From: Halobacillus amylolyticus
GTDB taxonomy: Bacteria > Bacillota > Bacilli > Bacillales > Halobacillaceae
Direction of reading: 5' to 3'
NCBI RefSeq assembly: GCF_022921115.1
Contig: NZ_CP095076.1
Location: 81,255 to 145,254 of the forward strand
DNA: 64,000 nucleotides
Part shown: piece after piece, positions 17,128 to 25,849 of the stretch
Position numbering within the stretch: position 1 is the first letter of the stretch
How the letters are laid out: every line of letters begins with the position of its first letter
Notes under the pieces: model-generated
Told to the model about the DNA's origin: nothing
Databases searched by the model: none
What the model saw: the letters and a program-made list of their open reading frames with translations, nothing else
Translations under genes and position numbers: made by a program

Positions 17128-17730
17128 GTGAGCATTTTGGGTTATGAAGTTAAATCTGTAAACCCAACAGAAAACAATTTTAGTTATCGACTTGGTCAAT
17201 ACGATTGTTATGCACTAAGGAAAGGGGTTTGTTCTTTATATTTAAGTGAAGAAGAAGCTCAAAAAGTAAAAGAAAAAGAGGGACATTGTATTGGTGAAAG
17301 CAATGTTATGTTTTGTAGGGATTTAGCAAAGAGCTTACTTAATAAAGATTACTTTAACACACCTCGCTTTCAAGAGGAAGTGATGTCAATTAAGATGCAT
17401 ATAAGGTCATGTGGGCATTATACGTTCACAGATGGACAACACAGGACATGCATTGCTAAACATCTAAATATCTCATCCATATTTGCTGAAGTGGAAAAAA
17501 GTGAATGGAGTCACGAATTCCAATGCCCAGCATGCTATCAAAAAGAAGAACAAGAGATAGAAAATAGAAAGTTAGTTAATAAGATTAAGAATATGGCAAA
17601 GAAGTTAATTAACAAAAGTACTAATGAGTTACCATCAGATATTATTGATGAGGATTATATGGAATTTAACAAGGAAACGCCAAAATGGACTTCACAATAT
17701 ATAAGTGAAAGGGATGGTAAGCATGACTAA
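17128..17730 (+). CDS. Cys-rich protein with ParB-like motif
   Basis: 200 aa from GTG 17128 (GAGGGATG 7 nt upstream). Residues near 92-115 read CGHYTFTDGQHRTCIAKHL, which has the G-x-DGxHR-x2-A signature of ParB/Srx-fold nucleotide-binding proteins. Around it are many Cys (YDCYALRKGVC, GHCIGE, FCRD, CPACYQK), suggesting one or more metal sites. Function unknown; it could be a nuclease or nucleotide-dependent DNA-binding protein. The next gene overlaps its end by 8 bp. Confidence 0.5.
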   Translation: MSILGYEVKSVNPTENNFSYRLGQYDCYALRKGVCSLYLSEEEAQKVKEKEGHCIGESNVMFCRDLAKSLLNKDYFNTPRFQEEVMSIKMHIRSCGHYTFTDGQHRTCIAKHLNISSIFAEVEKSEWSHEFQCPACYQKEEQEIENRKLVNKIKNMAKKLINKSTNELPSDIIDEDYMEFNKETPKWTSQYISERDGKHD

Positions 17731-18070
17731 GATAAATATGAATCATGAAGATAATTCGTACAAGGAGCTTTTAAATGATGTGAAATCAGAGTACCCTAAT
17801 GATTCTAAGGAACAAATACAGGCTCTTAAAAGGCAACATAATTCACTTTATGAGTTAATGGGTAGCCTTGATGTTGCGGTAACAGAAATAAGAAAAAGAG
17901 ATCTTGGAAATAGTATTAATCTTGGTAATCTAAATGTAGAAATGTTGTATCAAGCGCTGTTCACTTTATCATATCTCCTCCCAAACGATTTGCCGGATCA
18001 TAAGTATAAAGAAGCTTTAAACAAGATTAATCCAGTTACTGAGGAAATCATTAAGAATAGACAAATATAG
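17723..18070 (+). CDS. unknown 115-aa helical protein
   Basis: From ATG 17723 with GGGATGG upstream; overlaps the preceding gene's stop, so probably translated with it. Acidic N-terminus and several helices, no recognised motif. A terminator follows at 18090, closing the topB-led operon. Confidence 0.45.
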   Translation: MTKINMNHEDNSYKELLNDVKSEYPNDSKEQIQALKRQHNSLYELMGSLDVAVTEIRKRDLGNSINLGNLNVEMLYQALFTLSYLLPNDLPDHKYKEALNKINPVTEEIIKNRQI

Positions 18071-18089
18071 ACAATGGTTATCAGCTATG

Positions 18090-18124
18090 AAATAAAGCCA
18101 CGTTTTCAAATCGTGGCTTTATTT
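18090..18124 (+). terminator. rho-independent terminator
   Basis: 13-bp perfect stem AAATAAAGCCACG / CGTGGCTTTATTT with a 9-nt loop, 20 bp after the 115-aa gene. It ends the plasmid transfer block. Confidence 0.7.
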
Positions 18125-18226
18125 CTGTTCAATTAGAGTACACCCTGTACGCACAAAACAAAACCCTGTAATATCAAGGTATAAAATGTTCATTCAGGGT
18201 TGTTCAAACCAATTGAGGTGAAAGTA

Positions 18227-18577
18227 ATGATATTTGGCTATGCACGAGTAAAGTCAAACGAGCAAAATTTAGATCGTCAGATTAAAGAATTAGAAGCTTT
18301 ACGGGTGTGGAAGATATTGTTATTGAAAAAGAAAGTGAGGTTATGTCCAGGCCACAGTTTGAAAAACTATTGAAGCAAATACGCAAACATGATGTTGTGG
18401 TCTGTCATGATTTAACACGTTTTGGGCGATCACAGATTCATATTTTTACAAGTGATTAAAGAATTATGAGAGAAGCAAGCAGGTCTTGTGACTTTAAAAG
18501 AACGAATTGACACGAAGGGAGATAATCGATACAGCGATTTGATTGTTTCTATCTTTTCTGCAACGACAGAATTTTAA
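18227..18577 (+). pseudogene. decayed serine recombinase (resolvase) remnant
   Basis: Starts MIFGYARVKSNEQNLDRQIKELEA after a good RBS (GAGGTGAAAG), which is the N-terminus of serine resolvases, then breaks frame near 18300. Later frames still show VIEKESEVMSRPQFEKLL, DLTRFGRS and LKERIDTKGDNR. The C-terminal helix-turn-helix is gone. It marks an old recombination boundary between transfer genes and the accessory island. Confidence 0.7.
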
Positions 18578-18807
18578 AGGAAAAAGAGAAGGGTACTTAA
18601 TTTGGATTCTTAATGTTAAAATGATAGATGTTTTAATGAAGAGTCCTATAGAGGATAACCGAGCATTATAGTACCATAATGGAACAACAACTAGCGATAC
18701 CCCAGTATTTTGAAGAAAAGGGTGATTACTTTACAACATGCTGTAACCTAGAAAACCCTATTTAAAAGGTATCTGCTGAAAAGGGACATACACACGGGGG
18801 GGTAATT

Positions 18808-19599
18808 ATGAAATTAAATTTAGATCACTTCAGTGTTTTTTATCTCAATTTTGATAAGGTATTTGAAATAGCAATGTTGCTTGATAATAAGGTTCCTACT
18901 CAAGAAGACCAAAATGAGCAAAAAACACATACAACTAAACTCACTGCCAGGTTAAAAGCAATGCTATCTACTATTTTTACAGCTGAAGGCGAAGGATCCT
19001 ACGAATTTTCAAAGGCCACTGGTCTAAACAAAACTGTAGAAATCAAAACCACGAATGCTGTTATCTTAAGAAGTTTAATTTCTGCAATAAAAGTAGTTGA
19101 CGGAGACATAGATAAAGCTAATGAAGGCCAATTAGTTCTAATCAATGATATTGAATTATCTTTATCTAACGAAGAAGAGACACGACAAATGAAACTAGTC
19201 AAACAAGGAGTTTTAGATCGATTTACACATGAAGATATATCAATAGGGGAACTGATGAAAACAATAGGTGAAGATCATTCGTATTTAATCACTGCCAAGA
19301 AAAATAGTGAACAATATCTTTTTAAAATACCTTCAGAGGTGCAAAATGAGTTTGAAAATAATTACACAATCGACGACTTATTTGTCGGAAATGTTTCGCT
19401 TATAGGAATTTACAAAGGAAATAGAGAAATAAGGGACTTAAAGAGCACGTTTAGTTATTTGACTCAAAATGATACAAGTGTTGATGATGAGGAGATAGAA
19501 GAATCCAGTGAAAGTGAGTCCGGAGTAGAGAAGGATCATAATAACGAGATGTATAGATATCTGGATTTATTGGCAATTGTTCAAAGGCTTGAATTTTAG
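18808..19599 (+). CDS. unknown 263-aa protein paired with AAA+ ATPase
   Basis: ATG 18808 behind a G-rich RBS. No recognised motif; predicted mixed alpha/beta with an acidic Ser/Glu-rich stretch at about 225-245. The N-terminus (FSVFYLNFDKVFEIAMLLDN) faintly recalls DUF6414-type proteins, which I cannot verify. It precedes the AAA+ gene by 18 bp, so the two are one operon; such an adaptor or sensor plus Clp-like ATPase pairing on a mobile element is typical of defence or stress modules. Function is inference. Confidence 0.5.
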   Translation: MKLNLDHFSVFYLNFDKVFEIAMLLDNKVPTQEDQNEQKTHTTKLTARLKAMLSTIFTAEGEGSYEFSKATGLNKTVEIKTTNAVILRSLISAIKVVDGDIDKANEGQLVLINDIELSLSNEEETRQMKLVKQGVLDRFTHEDISIGELMKTIGEDHSYLITAKKNSEQYLFKIPSEVQNEFENNYTIDDLFVGNVSLIGIYKGNREIRDLKSTFSYLTQNDTSVDDEEIEESSESESGVEKDHNNEMYRYLDLLAIVQRLEF

Positions 19600-19617
19600 T
19601 CAGAAAGGACCTTAATT

Positions 19618-20802
19618 TTGAGTAAAGAAACTATTTACGTTTACAATAAAGATGAATATCAGAATTACATAAAAAGCAGGGAAGAAGATAGAATCCCTGT
19701 TTTGAGCTTAGCGAAATTTGGTATTGGTCTTGAAAAAACAGACGTTGACTTTGAATGTGATATTGATCTCACCAGTACTGTAACTGCACTTACTAATAAG
19801 AACTTTCAAACTATGAAGTATAACGTTGAGCAATTACTTTACCAAATTACGGAAAACCATGAGAATGTTCGTTTTTTGGTAGAATCAAAATACGAGCAAG
19901 TCGCCCTTCAAGAGCTTAGTCTGTTCTTCAGGTACCGTGAGTTCATTAATATGAATGAAAGTAAAGATTTAGATAAGGTTGAAGAAGAACAACCACTCTC
20001 TGAATCAATTAACAAAGTAATTGATTTAAATAAAACTAGACTTAAGAGCCTGTTTAAGACCATTGAAAAAGATTTGGTTGGTCATCATAAATTCAAAGAC
20101 ATTCTAAAAAGAGAAATCAGTATGTTTAAGTTTTTCAATACAAAAATAAATGATTTACCTATAATGTCAGTATTTTTACTTGGTCCATCGGGAGTAGGTA
20201 AGACTGAGATTGCACGTATCTTGCATGGGTTTCTTGATGGTAATAATCCGTTAGCGAAAATTAACTTTGCTAACTACAAAAGTGAAAGTTCATTAGCAAG
20301 CTTAATTGGTAGTCCTCCAGGATATGTGAACAGTGAAGCTGAAAGTGACCTAGTACAAAAGATAAGTAAAAGTAATGCAGGGGTGCTTTTAGTAGATGAA
20401 TTTGAAAAAGCTGATCCTGCAGCTCACAACTTTTTCCTTCAACTGTTAGAGGAAGGTAAATTTGACGATGCGATGGGACGTGTTCACGATCTAAATGGCT
20501 ACATTATTATATTTACCTCAAATTTAGATAAACAAAATTACAAGGAGAAAATCCCTCCAGAATTACGGTCTAGATTTAATGTAGTGAACCGATTTAATGC
20601 TTTATATTTTGAAGAGAAAAAAGAATTTGCTACAAACATTTTAGAGTCTTATATAAGGAAGAGTGGCAAAAGAATGACCAATAGTGACAGAGAAGAAATT
20701 CTTGCTAAAATAGACTTTAAAGGTGAAGATAATCTTAGAAATATACAAAAAAATATTAGGGTTGCATTTTACCTTTGTCTTAAGGATAAAGGTAAAATAT
20801 AA
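19618..20802 (+). CDS. ClpB/ClpA-like AAA+ ATPase with novel N-terminus
   Basis: 394 aa from TTG 19618 (AAAGGACC 8 nt upstream). Residues 1-135 are an unfamiliar domain. A class-2 Clp-type AAA+ module follows: Walker A LGPSGVGKTE (about 189), a pore-loop-like SPPGYVNSE, Walker B VLLVDEFEKA, sensor-1 IIFTSN and an arginine finger PPELRSRFN. Only one AAA+ module is present and no ClpP-binding loop was noticed, so it is not a housekeeping Clp. It likely remodels a protein, perhaps the 263-aa partner. A strong hairpin follows at 20865. Confidence 0.75.
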   Translation: MSKETIYVYNKDEYQNYIKSREEDRIPVLSLAKFGIGLEKTDVDFECDIDLTSTVTALTNKNFQTMKYNVEQLLYQITENHENVRFLVESKYEQVALQELSLFFRYREFINMNESKDLDKVEEEQPLSESINKVIDLNKTRLKSLFKTIEKDLVGHHKFKDILKREISMFKFFNTKINDLPIMSVFLLGPSGVGKTEIARILHGFLDGNNPLAKINFANYKSESSLASLIGSPPGYVNSEAESDLVQKISKSNAGVLLVDEFEKADPAAHNFFLQLLEEGKFDDAMGRVHDLNGYIIIFTSNLDKQNYKEKIPPELRSRFNVVNRFNALYFEEKKEFATNILESYIRKSGKRMTNSDREEILAKIDFKGEDNLRNIQKNIRVAFYLCLKDKGKI

Positions 20803-20864
20803 ATTAACTCTCTAATCTATGTTTTTAAAGGAATTAATAAACGGGGTTTAAAGAGATACAAAAA

Positions 20865-20900
20865 GATCATACATATTAGTCAAGACTAACATGTATGATC
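20865..20900. terminator. long hairpin terminator between convergent genes
   Basis: GATCATACAT..TTAGTC arms of 17 nt with one mismatch and a very short loop, placed between the AAA+ gene (plus) and the 51-aa gene (minus). Probably bidirectional. Confidence 0.65.
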
Positions 20901-20906
20901 TCCTCT

Positions 20907-21062
20907 TTATCTAACTACTAAGGTTGAATTTTCTTTTCTGCTTTGGTGACTTTTATAATAATAAGGATCTTGGGGAGTTTTTCCATTTTCCTTTACTGTG
21001 ATTCCATTCTCTTCTAAATAATCAAGAACGGATTTTAAAAGGACGTTTTCTTTTTCTGCCAC
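20907..21062 (-). CDS. small 51-aa protein coupled to the membrane-sensor gene
   Basis: GTG start 2 nt after the stop of the upstream gene, whose last codons contain its RBS (AAGGAGG, 7-8 nt before GTG). Charged helix (SVLDYLEENGITVKENG) with a Tyr-rich middle. Not recognised. The tight coupling makes it very likely real and functionally tied to the split gene. Confidence 0.55.
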   Translation of the reverse strand: MAEKENVLLKSVLDYLEENGITVKENGKTPQDPYYYKSHQSRKENSTLVVR

Positions 21063-21064
21063 TT

Positions 21065-22141
21065 TTATGTCCTCCTTACACCATCTTTATTATTATTATA
21101 TTCTACTTCAATGGATTGTTCAATCTCCAAAAGCCTAATAAAGGAGTCCATTAATGACTTGTCGTTTACATTTTCGTTATTATCTACAGTTATTACAAAA
21201 ATGCTTGGTTTACCTCTCATAAGGACCTTTCGAGTAACATATAATCTTTTTTCTTTATCAGGTACACCATTTTTTTTCTTATAGTTAAAGGAATAAAACT
21301 CGCCATCGTCTAAAATACCTCTCAAAATCCCTGTTTTAGCCTTCTCAAATAAATCTTGCGTTTTACCTTCATTACCTTTTTCAAGAAGGTCTACATCTCT
21401 AACCTTTGAATTGTCTACTCGTTGTAGAAACTCATCTATAAGTCCACCTGCTAAAACAAGAAGTGCAAATTTTATTACATCATTTTTGTTGTATTCAATA
21501 TCCTTTCCCGACAATTCCTTTCTTATTTCAGTAAAAAATTGGATTAAAGGTTTTTTGTCCTCTAATTGGTTATATGTAGCGTGGAACATATATCGCGCAG
21601 TGTTAAATTTATCTAATGTATGTTTTGGAATGTGATAATAGTTCTGGAGTATTGTATTGTGATCTTTATTTTCCATTACTAAGCCTAAGGAATGATTAAT
21701 TTTTATAGTTACATCTGTATCTCCTGATCCATCTTGGAAATAATAATCGTAAAGCTCAACTGCTACTACATTCGAATTGTTCATTATGAACTTTTCGAAA
21801 ACTTTTAAAACATTTTCATTATGAGCATGTACATTTATTTTGGTCATTTCTTTCCATAGAGATTTTGCGTGATCTTTTAGGTTTTCACGCTGCTCAGTAT
21901 TTTCATCTTTTAACCTCCTTATTTCTCTTTCTTTATCATTAATTTTTTCTTTGTTGTGGTGCGTAATAAAATAAGCTACCCCAAAGCCTACATAAACAAG
22001 AATAAAAAGGTACCCTTTTTTTAATTTGAAGGATTCGGTCATCACACTATCAACGCTCATAACTGTAAATATAAAGGCCATTAAAGGTCCAACTATAAAA
22101 AAACATATCCAGATAATAACGGTCAGAACCTTACCTAAATT
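21065..22141 (-). pseudogene. membrane-anchored coiled-coil protein, 3' part, split by IS21 element
   Basis: The frame is open through ATG 22081 to the IS edge at 22142. Across the IS, positions 24584-24619 (minus strand) give MFKTLLNKISDAN, and with one copy of the 8-bp duplication removed the two parts join in frame as NLGKVLTVIIWICFF. The restored protein has about 370 aa: two N-terminal membrane helices, a coiled coil (KEREIRRLKDENTEQRENL) and a soluble domain resembling a sensory GAF-like fold in length only. It faces the AAA+ operon convergently. A shorter protein could still start at ATG 22081. Confidence 0.7.
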
Positions 22142-22293
22142 TGTTTATGGCATTCTAGAAATGTAGGTAATGGCAGTCAGTTTATGTAGGTGTTCTTCGA
22201 ACATGAAGACATAAAAAATCCACTTGCCAACCTCTCCCAATAACTTTAAACTCCTCGTTGGACCAACAACGTTCAGCAGGAGGTAATTAGGAG

Positions 22294-23793
22294 ATGTTAC
22301 AAGTGGAACAGATCGATTATATCAGATTGGAAGCTAATCAAAAAGGTTGTACATATTCAGGTGTAGCCAGTCGTATGAATTTAGATCCTAGAACTGTAAA
22401 AAAGTATGCGGATCAAGAAAAGTTTGAGCAACGCGGTAAGGTTGTACGGCCTTCACCTATCATGGACCCTGTTAAACCAATAGTAGATAAGTGGATTAAA
22501 GAGGATCTGAAAAAGAAAAAGAAAAATCATCGAACAGCAAAACGAATGTACCAACAATTAGTAAAGAATCATAGCTTCAAGGGATCAGCGCGCACTGTGC
22601 GAGATTACGTATCTAAGAGAAAAAGAGAATTGAAAGAATATATCGAGGAATCCTCTTTGCCATTGGATTCCACACCAGGAACAGCTCAAGTGGATTTTGG
22701 TACGGCTCCTTTCGAATACAATAACGTAGTGATCGATCTTCCGTATTTAGTTATGTCGTTCCCTTTCAGCAACTGTTTCTACTTTCAAGTATTTCCTTCG
22801 GAAAACACAGAATGTTTATTAGAAGGGTTGCAGCGCATGTTTCATTACATGGGTGGTGTCCCTCGTACGATACGCTTTGATAACCTTTCTCCGGCGGTAA
22901 AGAAAATTGGTGCAAAAGGAGAGCGCGAGCTCACCGAGACATTTGAGCGTTTTGTCTTACATTACGGATTCCAGTATGAATTCTGTAACCCTGGAAAAGG
23001 AAATGAAAAAGGGCATGTGGAAGCGATGGTGAAATATGTGCGAAACAATTTCCTACTTCCTGAATGCTTTATTACTGATTTAGACCATTTCAATGAAGCA
23101 CAATGGCAATTAGCAGAAGAAGATCGTGATAGGCTCCATTACGACAAGAATGTTCTTCAATCTGTTTTGTTTTCGGAGGATGAAGAAGAATGGCTTATTC
23201 TCCCTGAAAAGAAATTCGAGTGTGCTCGTAGAGAGGAAGTAACAGCTGATAAGACTGGTATGGTTACAGTTGATAAAAAACTATATTCAACTTCTCCACG
23301 CTTTGCGAAGGAAAAAGTACGTGTGCAAATTAGTTACAACGAAATTATGATTCTTAATGATCATAATGAAATCATCGTTAAACACAGTCGTTTATATGGT
23401 GCCAAGAGAAAATCAATGGTTTGGCAGCCGTATCTACATTTACTTTCGCGACGACCAAGAGCTATAAAATATACCAACTTATATGAGCAATTTCCACCGA
23501 TATGGACGGACTATCTCATGAACTGTACAGAAGAAGAACAAAAAGAAGCCTTACGGCTTTTGGGAACTCTATTAAAGAATAATGATTTCAGTCTACTAAA
23601 TAAGGCGTTAAAACAAGCATCATCGCATGGTCACCCTAGTTCAGATCATATTAAACATTGTTTTTATACATTGCGAAAAGACAATCGCCTCTATCAAGAG
23701 GTGGAACCTAAGGTTAAAGTTCCACCCGTTCCGGAAGCTACCAGAGGACTCTCTCATTATGACGCTTTCTTTAAACAGGAGGTGACAACATGA
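22294..23793 (+). CDS. istA: IS21 transposase IstA
   Basis: 499 aa. N-terminal helix-turn-helix (YSGVASRMNLDPRTVKKY), then an RNase H-fold DDE domain (AQVDFGTAPF with the first Asp, IRFDNLSPAV with the second, KGNEKGHVEAMVKYVRNNF with the Glu), and a beta-barrel-like C-terminus. Full length for IstA. RBS AGGAGG upstream. The stop overlaps the istB start (ATGA), the standard IS21 arrangement. Confidence 0.95.
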   Translation: MLQVEQIDYIRLEANQKGCTYSGVASRMNLDPRTVKKYADQEKFEQRGKVVRPSPIMDPVKPIVDKWIKEDLKKKKKNHRTAKRMYQQLVKNHSFKGSARTVRDYVSKRKRELKEYIEESSLPLDSTPGTAQVDFGTAPFEYNNVVIDLPYLVMSFPFSNCFYFQVFPSENTECLLEGLQRMFHYMGGVPRTIRFDNLSPAVKKIGAKGERELTETFERFVLHYGFQYEFCNPGKGNEKGHVEAMVKYVRNNFLLPECFITDLDHFNEAQWQLAEEDRDRLHYDKNVLQSVLFSEDEEEWLILPEKKFECARREEVTADKTGMVTVDKKLYSTSPRFAKEKVRVQISYNEIMILNDHNEIIVKHSRLYGAKRKSMVWQPYLHLLSRRPRAIKYTNLYEQFPPIWTDYLMNCTEEEQKEALRLLGTLLKNNDFSLLNKALKQASSHGHPSSDHIKHCFYTLRKDNRLYQEVEPKVKVPPVPEATRGLSHYDAFFKQEVTT

Positions 23794-24509
23794 GGGAACA
23801 AATTGAACAGCACGCGAAACGTTTGAAACTCAGTTGGATTCGCGAACACTATCACCAAATTGAGGCCGATACCCATGAAGAATATTTACTCAAGCTTTTT
23901 GAAAAAGAAGTTGAGAATCGGGAAGAGCGTAAAGTACAACTATTATTGAGTCAAGCCCAGCTCCCTAAAACAAGCAACCACCCTTATGTTTGGGACCATA
24001 TTCAAATCCCTCAAGGGATTGATCGAGATACTATATTAAATGGAGAATTCATCAAAGAGAAGGAAAATATGATTTTTTATGGTGGAGTGGGAACCGGTAA
24101 AACCTACTTGGCAACGTTGGTTGGTCTGAATGCCATACACAGGTTTGGCAGTAAAGTGAAGTTCTATACTGTGGCATCGTTAGTGAACCAGCTCATTGAA
24201 GCCAATCAAAAAGAAACGCTACCTAAGCTTTTAAAGCAATTGAAAAAGCTAGATCTCCTCATCTTAGATGAGTTGGGTTACATTCCCTTGAACAAAGAAG
24301 GAGCAGAGCTCCTGTTTCAAGTTATATCAATGTGTTACGAGACAAAGAGCCTTATCATTACAACGAACTTACAGTTTGGCCAGTGGAATCACGTTTTCGG
24401 TGACCCTATATTAACAGAGGCGGTCATTGATCGCCTTATCCATCACTCTCACTTAACCGTATTTACGGGCGAGAGTTTCAGGTACAAGGAGTCTTTATTA
24501 CATCAGTAA
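23790..24509 (+). CDS. istB: IS21 helper ATPase IstB
   Basis: 239 aa, a DnaC-like AAA+ ATPase with Walker A GGVGTGKTYLA and Walker B LLILDELGYIPL. IstB selects target DNA and assists IstA. Starts within the last codon of istA and looks intact, so the element may still be mobile. Confidence 0.95.
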   Translation: MREQIEQHAKRLKLSWIREHYHQIEADTHEEYLLKLFEKEVENREERKVQLLLSQAQLPKTSNHPYVWDHIQIPQGIDRDTILNGEFIKEKENMIFYGGVGTGKTYLATLVGLNAIHRFGSKVKFYTVASLVNQLIEANQKETLPKLLKQLKKLDLLILDELGYIPLNKEGAELLFQVISMCYETKSLIITTNLQFGQWNHVFGDPILTEAVIDRLIHHSHLTVFTGESFRYKESLLHQ

Positions 24510-24583
24510 AATTGAGGTGGCGAGTGGCATGCATTTTCGAATGCCATTTCATACATATTTCGCTTGCCAAATACACCTAAATT

Positions 24584-24619
24584 AGCATCTGATATTTTGT
24601 TTAACAATGTTTTAAACAT
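24584..24619 (-). pseudogene. 5' end of the IS21-split membrane gene
   Basis: ATG 24619 with GGGGGAAG upstream, coding MFKTLLNKISDAN and then meeting the 8-bp target duplication. It is the missing start of the gene at 21065-22141; the frame is preserved across the junction when IS and one repeat are removed. Confidence 0.75.
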
Positions 24620-24872
24620 TGGCTTCCCCCTAATAATAATTTGCAAGAGCAAAAAAGTACCATCTGTAGTTTAAATAATTTAAGTATTTTGTTTTGATGC
24701 TTAGTGGGTGAGGATTTAAAGTATTATACACGAGATGGGATCTAATTTTTAGAAAAAATGTATTTAACGTTGTAATTCCGCATTTTCTGACGCTCCCCCT
24801 ATTTTGGCTAACTGCTTTTGAACTATATAGTAGGAGAAAGGAAGAACTCTTTTTCGAGGAAATTATTGAGAG

Positions 24873-25427
24873 TTAACGGTTACTTAAATATCTATAAAAA
24901 GTAGCCCTGCTAATGTCAGCTGCATTCAGTATCTCCTCTATACTATACTCTTTACTATCATACATGCGAAAGGCCATATCCAGCTTGGATTTGTCTTTTT
25001 TTGGTCGACCACCTTTTCTTCCCCGAGTTCGAGCAGCATCCAATCCGGATTTTGTTCTTTCAGATATAATGTCGCGTTCAAATTGAGCCAGACCACTGAA
25101 GATTGTAAAAACAAGTTTCCCCATCGCTGTTGTTGTATCAATGTTTTCGTTTATGGAAACAAAGTTAATGTCCTTGTCCTGGAAGTCATTAATGAGATCC
25201 ACCAAGTGTTTTGTACTACGGCCAATACGATCGAGTTTATAAACGACCACTGTATCTCCTTCGCGTAGATACTTCATCATTTCCATGAATGCTGGCCGAT
25301 CTTCTTTTGTTCCGGTGATTTTTTCTGAATAGATATTTTTCTCTTCTACGCCATATTTCTTTAACGCGTCAAATTGCATATGTAAATTTTGATCTTTTGT
25401 ACTGACCCGGGCATACCCAAATAACAT
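24873..25427 (-). CDS. serine recombinase (resolvase/invertase family)
   Basis: 184 aa, full length. Catalytic Ser in FGYARVST (residue 9), then YKLDRIGRSTKHLVDLI and ERDIISERTKSGLDAARTRGRKGGRPKK, and a C-terminal helix-turn-helix (SIEEILNAADISRATFYRYL). It would resolve or invert DNA at sites upstream. Repeated TATCAAAAA/TTTTTGATA motifs at about 25460-25590 before its start are candidate subsites and could also control it. RBS AAGGAG. Confidence 0.9.
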   Translation of the reverse strand: MLFGYARVSTKDQNLHMQFDALKKYGVEEKNIYSEKITGTKEDRPAFMEMMKYLREGDTVVVYKLDRIGRSTKHLVDLINDFQDKDINFVSINENIDTTTAMGKLVFTIFSGLAQFERDIISERTKSGLDAARTRGRKGGRPKKDKSKLDMAFRMYDSKEYSIEEILNAADISRATFYRYLSNR

Positions 25428-25454
25428 ATTTTGTAACTCCTTTTGAAATTCGTT

Positions 25455-25595
25455 ACTTATATATTATCAAAAAGGATATTCAGTGTATATATTGATATTT
25501 TGTTTTTGATACGACTTTTGAAACTAGAATATCAAGGATAAATTAATAAATTTTCTTCTTCGTATTTCTGTATCAAAAACGAACGTTATTGATAC
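25455..25595. other. candidate recombination (res) site for the adjacent recombinase
   Basis: Directly upstream of the recombinase, motifs TATCAAAAAGG, TTTTTGATACGAC and TATCAAAAACG occur in both orientations with spacings of a few tens of bp, as in res sites with several recombinase-binding subsites. A further inverted repeat lies at 25597-25626. Inferred from position and repetition only. Confidence 0.35.
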
Positions 25596-25849
25596 TAAGA
25601 TACCTTTATAAATAAAAAGGTATCTTCTACAAACAGACCATATTGTGGAGTAACGCATTGCGAGATTATGGGGTTTTAACATAATTACTATTAAATTATA
25701 TGGCAGGATAGTAGAAGACATCGAGATAATATCCTTTATTTGTAAACAATTTGCCTTTAGAATTTAAATAAATCAATGAATTAAGTATATTTTCTTTCTA
25801 ATTGAATCAAGTTAAATATATTCAATTAGAACTTTGATTGAGGTGTGTT

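Larger units (their letters stand above)
22142..24575 (+). mobile_element. IS21-family insertion sequence, complete
   Basis: 2434 bp carrying istA and istB. The ends start TGTTTATGGC and, on the other strand, TGTATTTGGC, with 15 of the first 22 bases matching. The element is flanked by an exact 8-bp direct repeat CCTAAATT (22134-22141 and 24576-24583), which is the size of target duplication expected for this family. It interrupts a minus-strand gene, which rejoins in frame without it. Confidence 0.9.

Noticed and set aside
18661..18764. Short frame ending YFEEKGDYFTTCCNLENPI
   Set aside because: Looks partly protein-like but has no RBS and only 27 codons; may be a remnant, not annotated.
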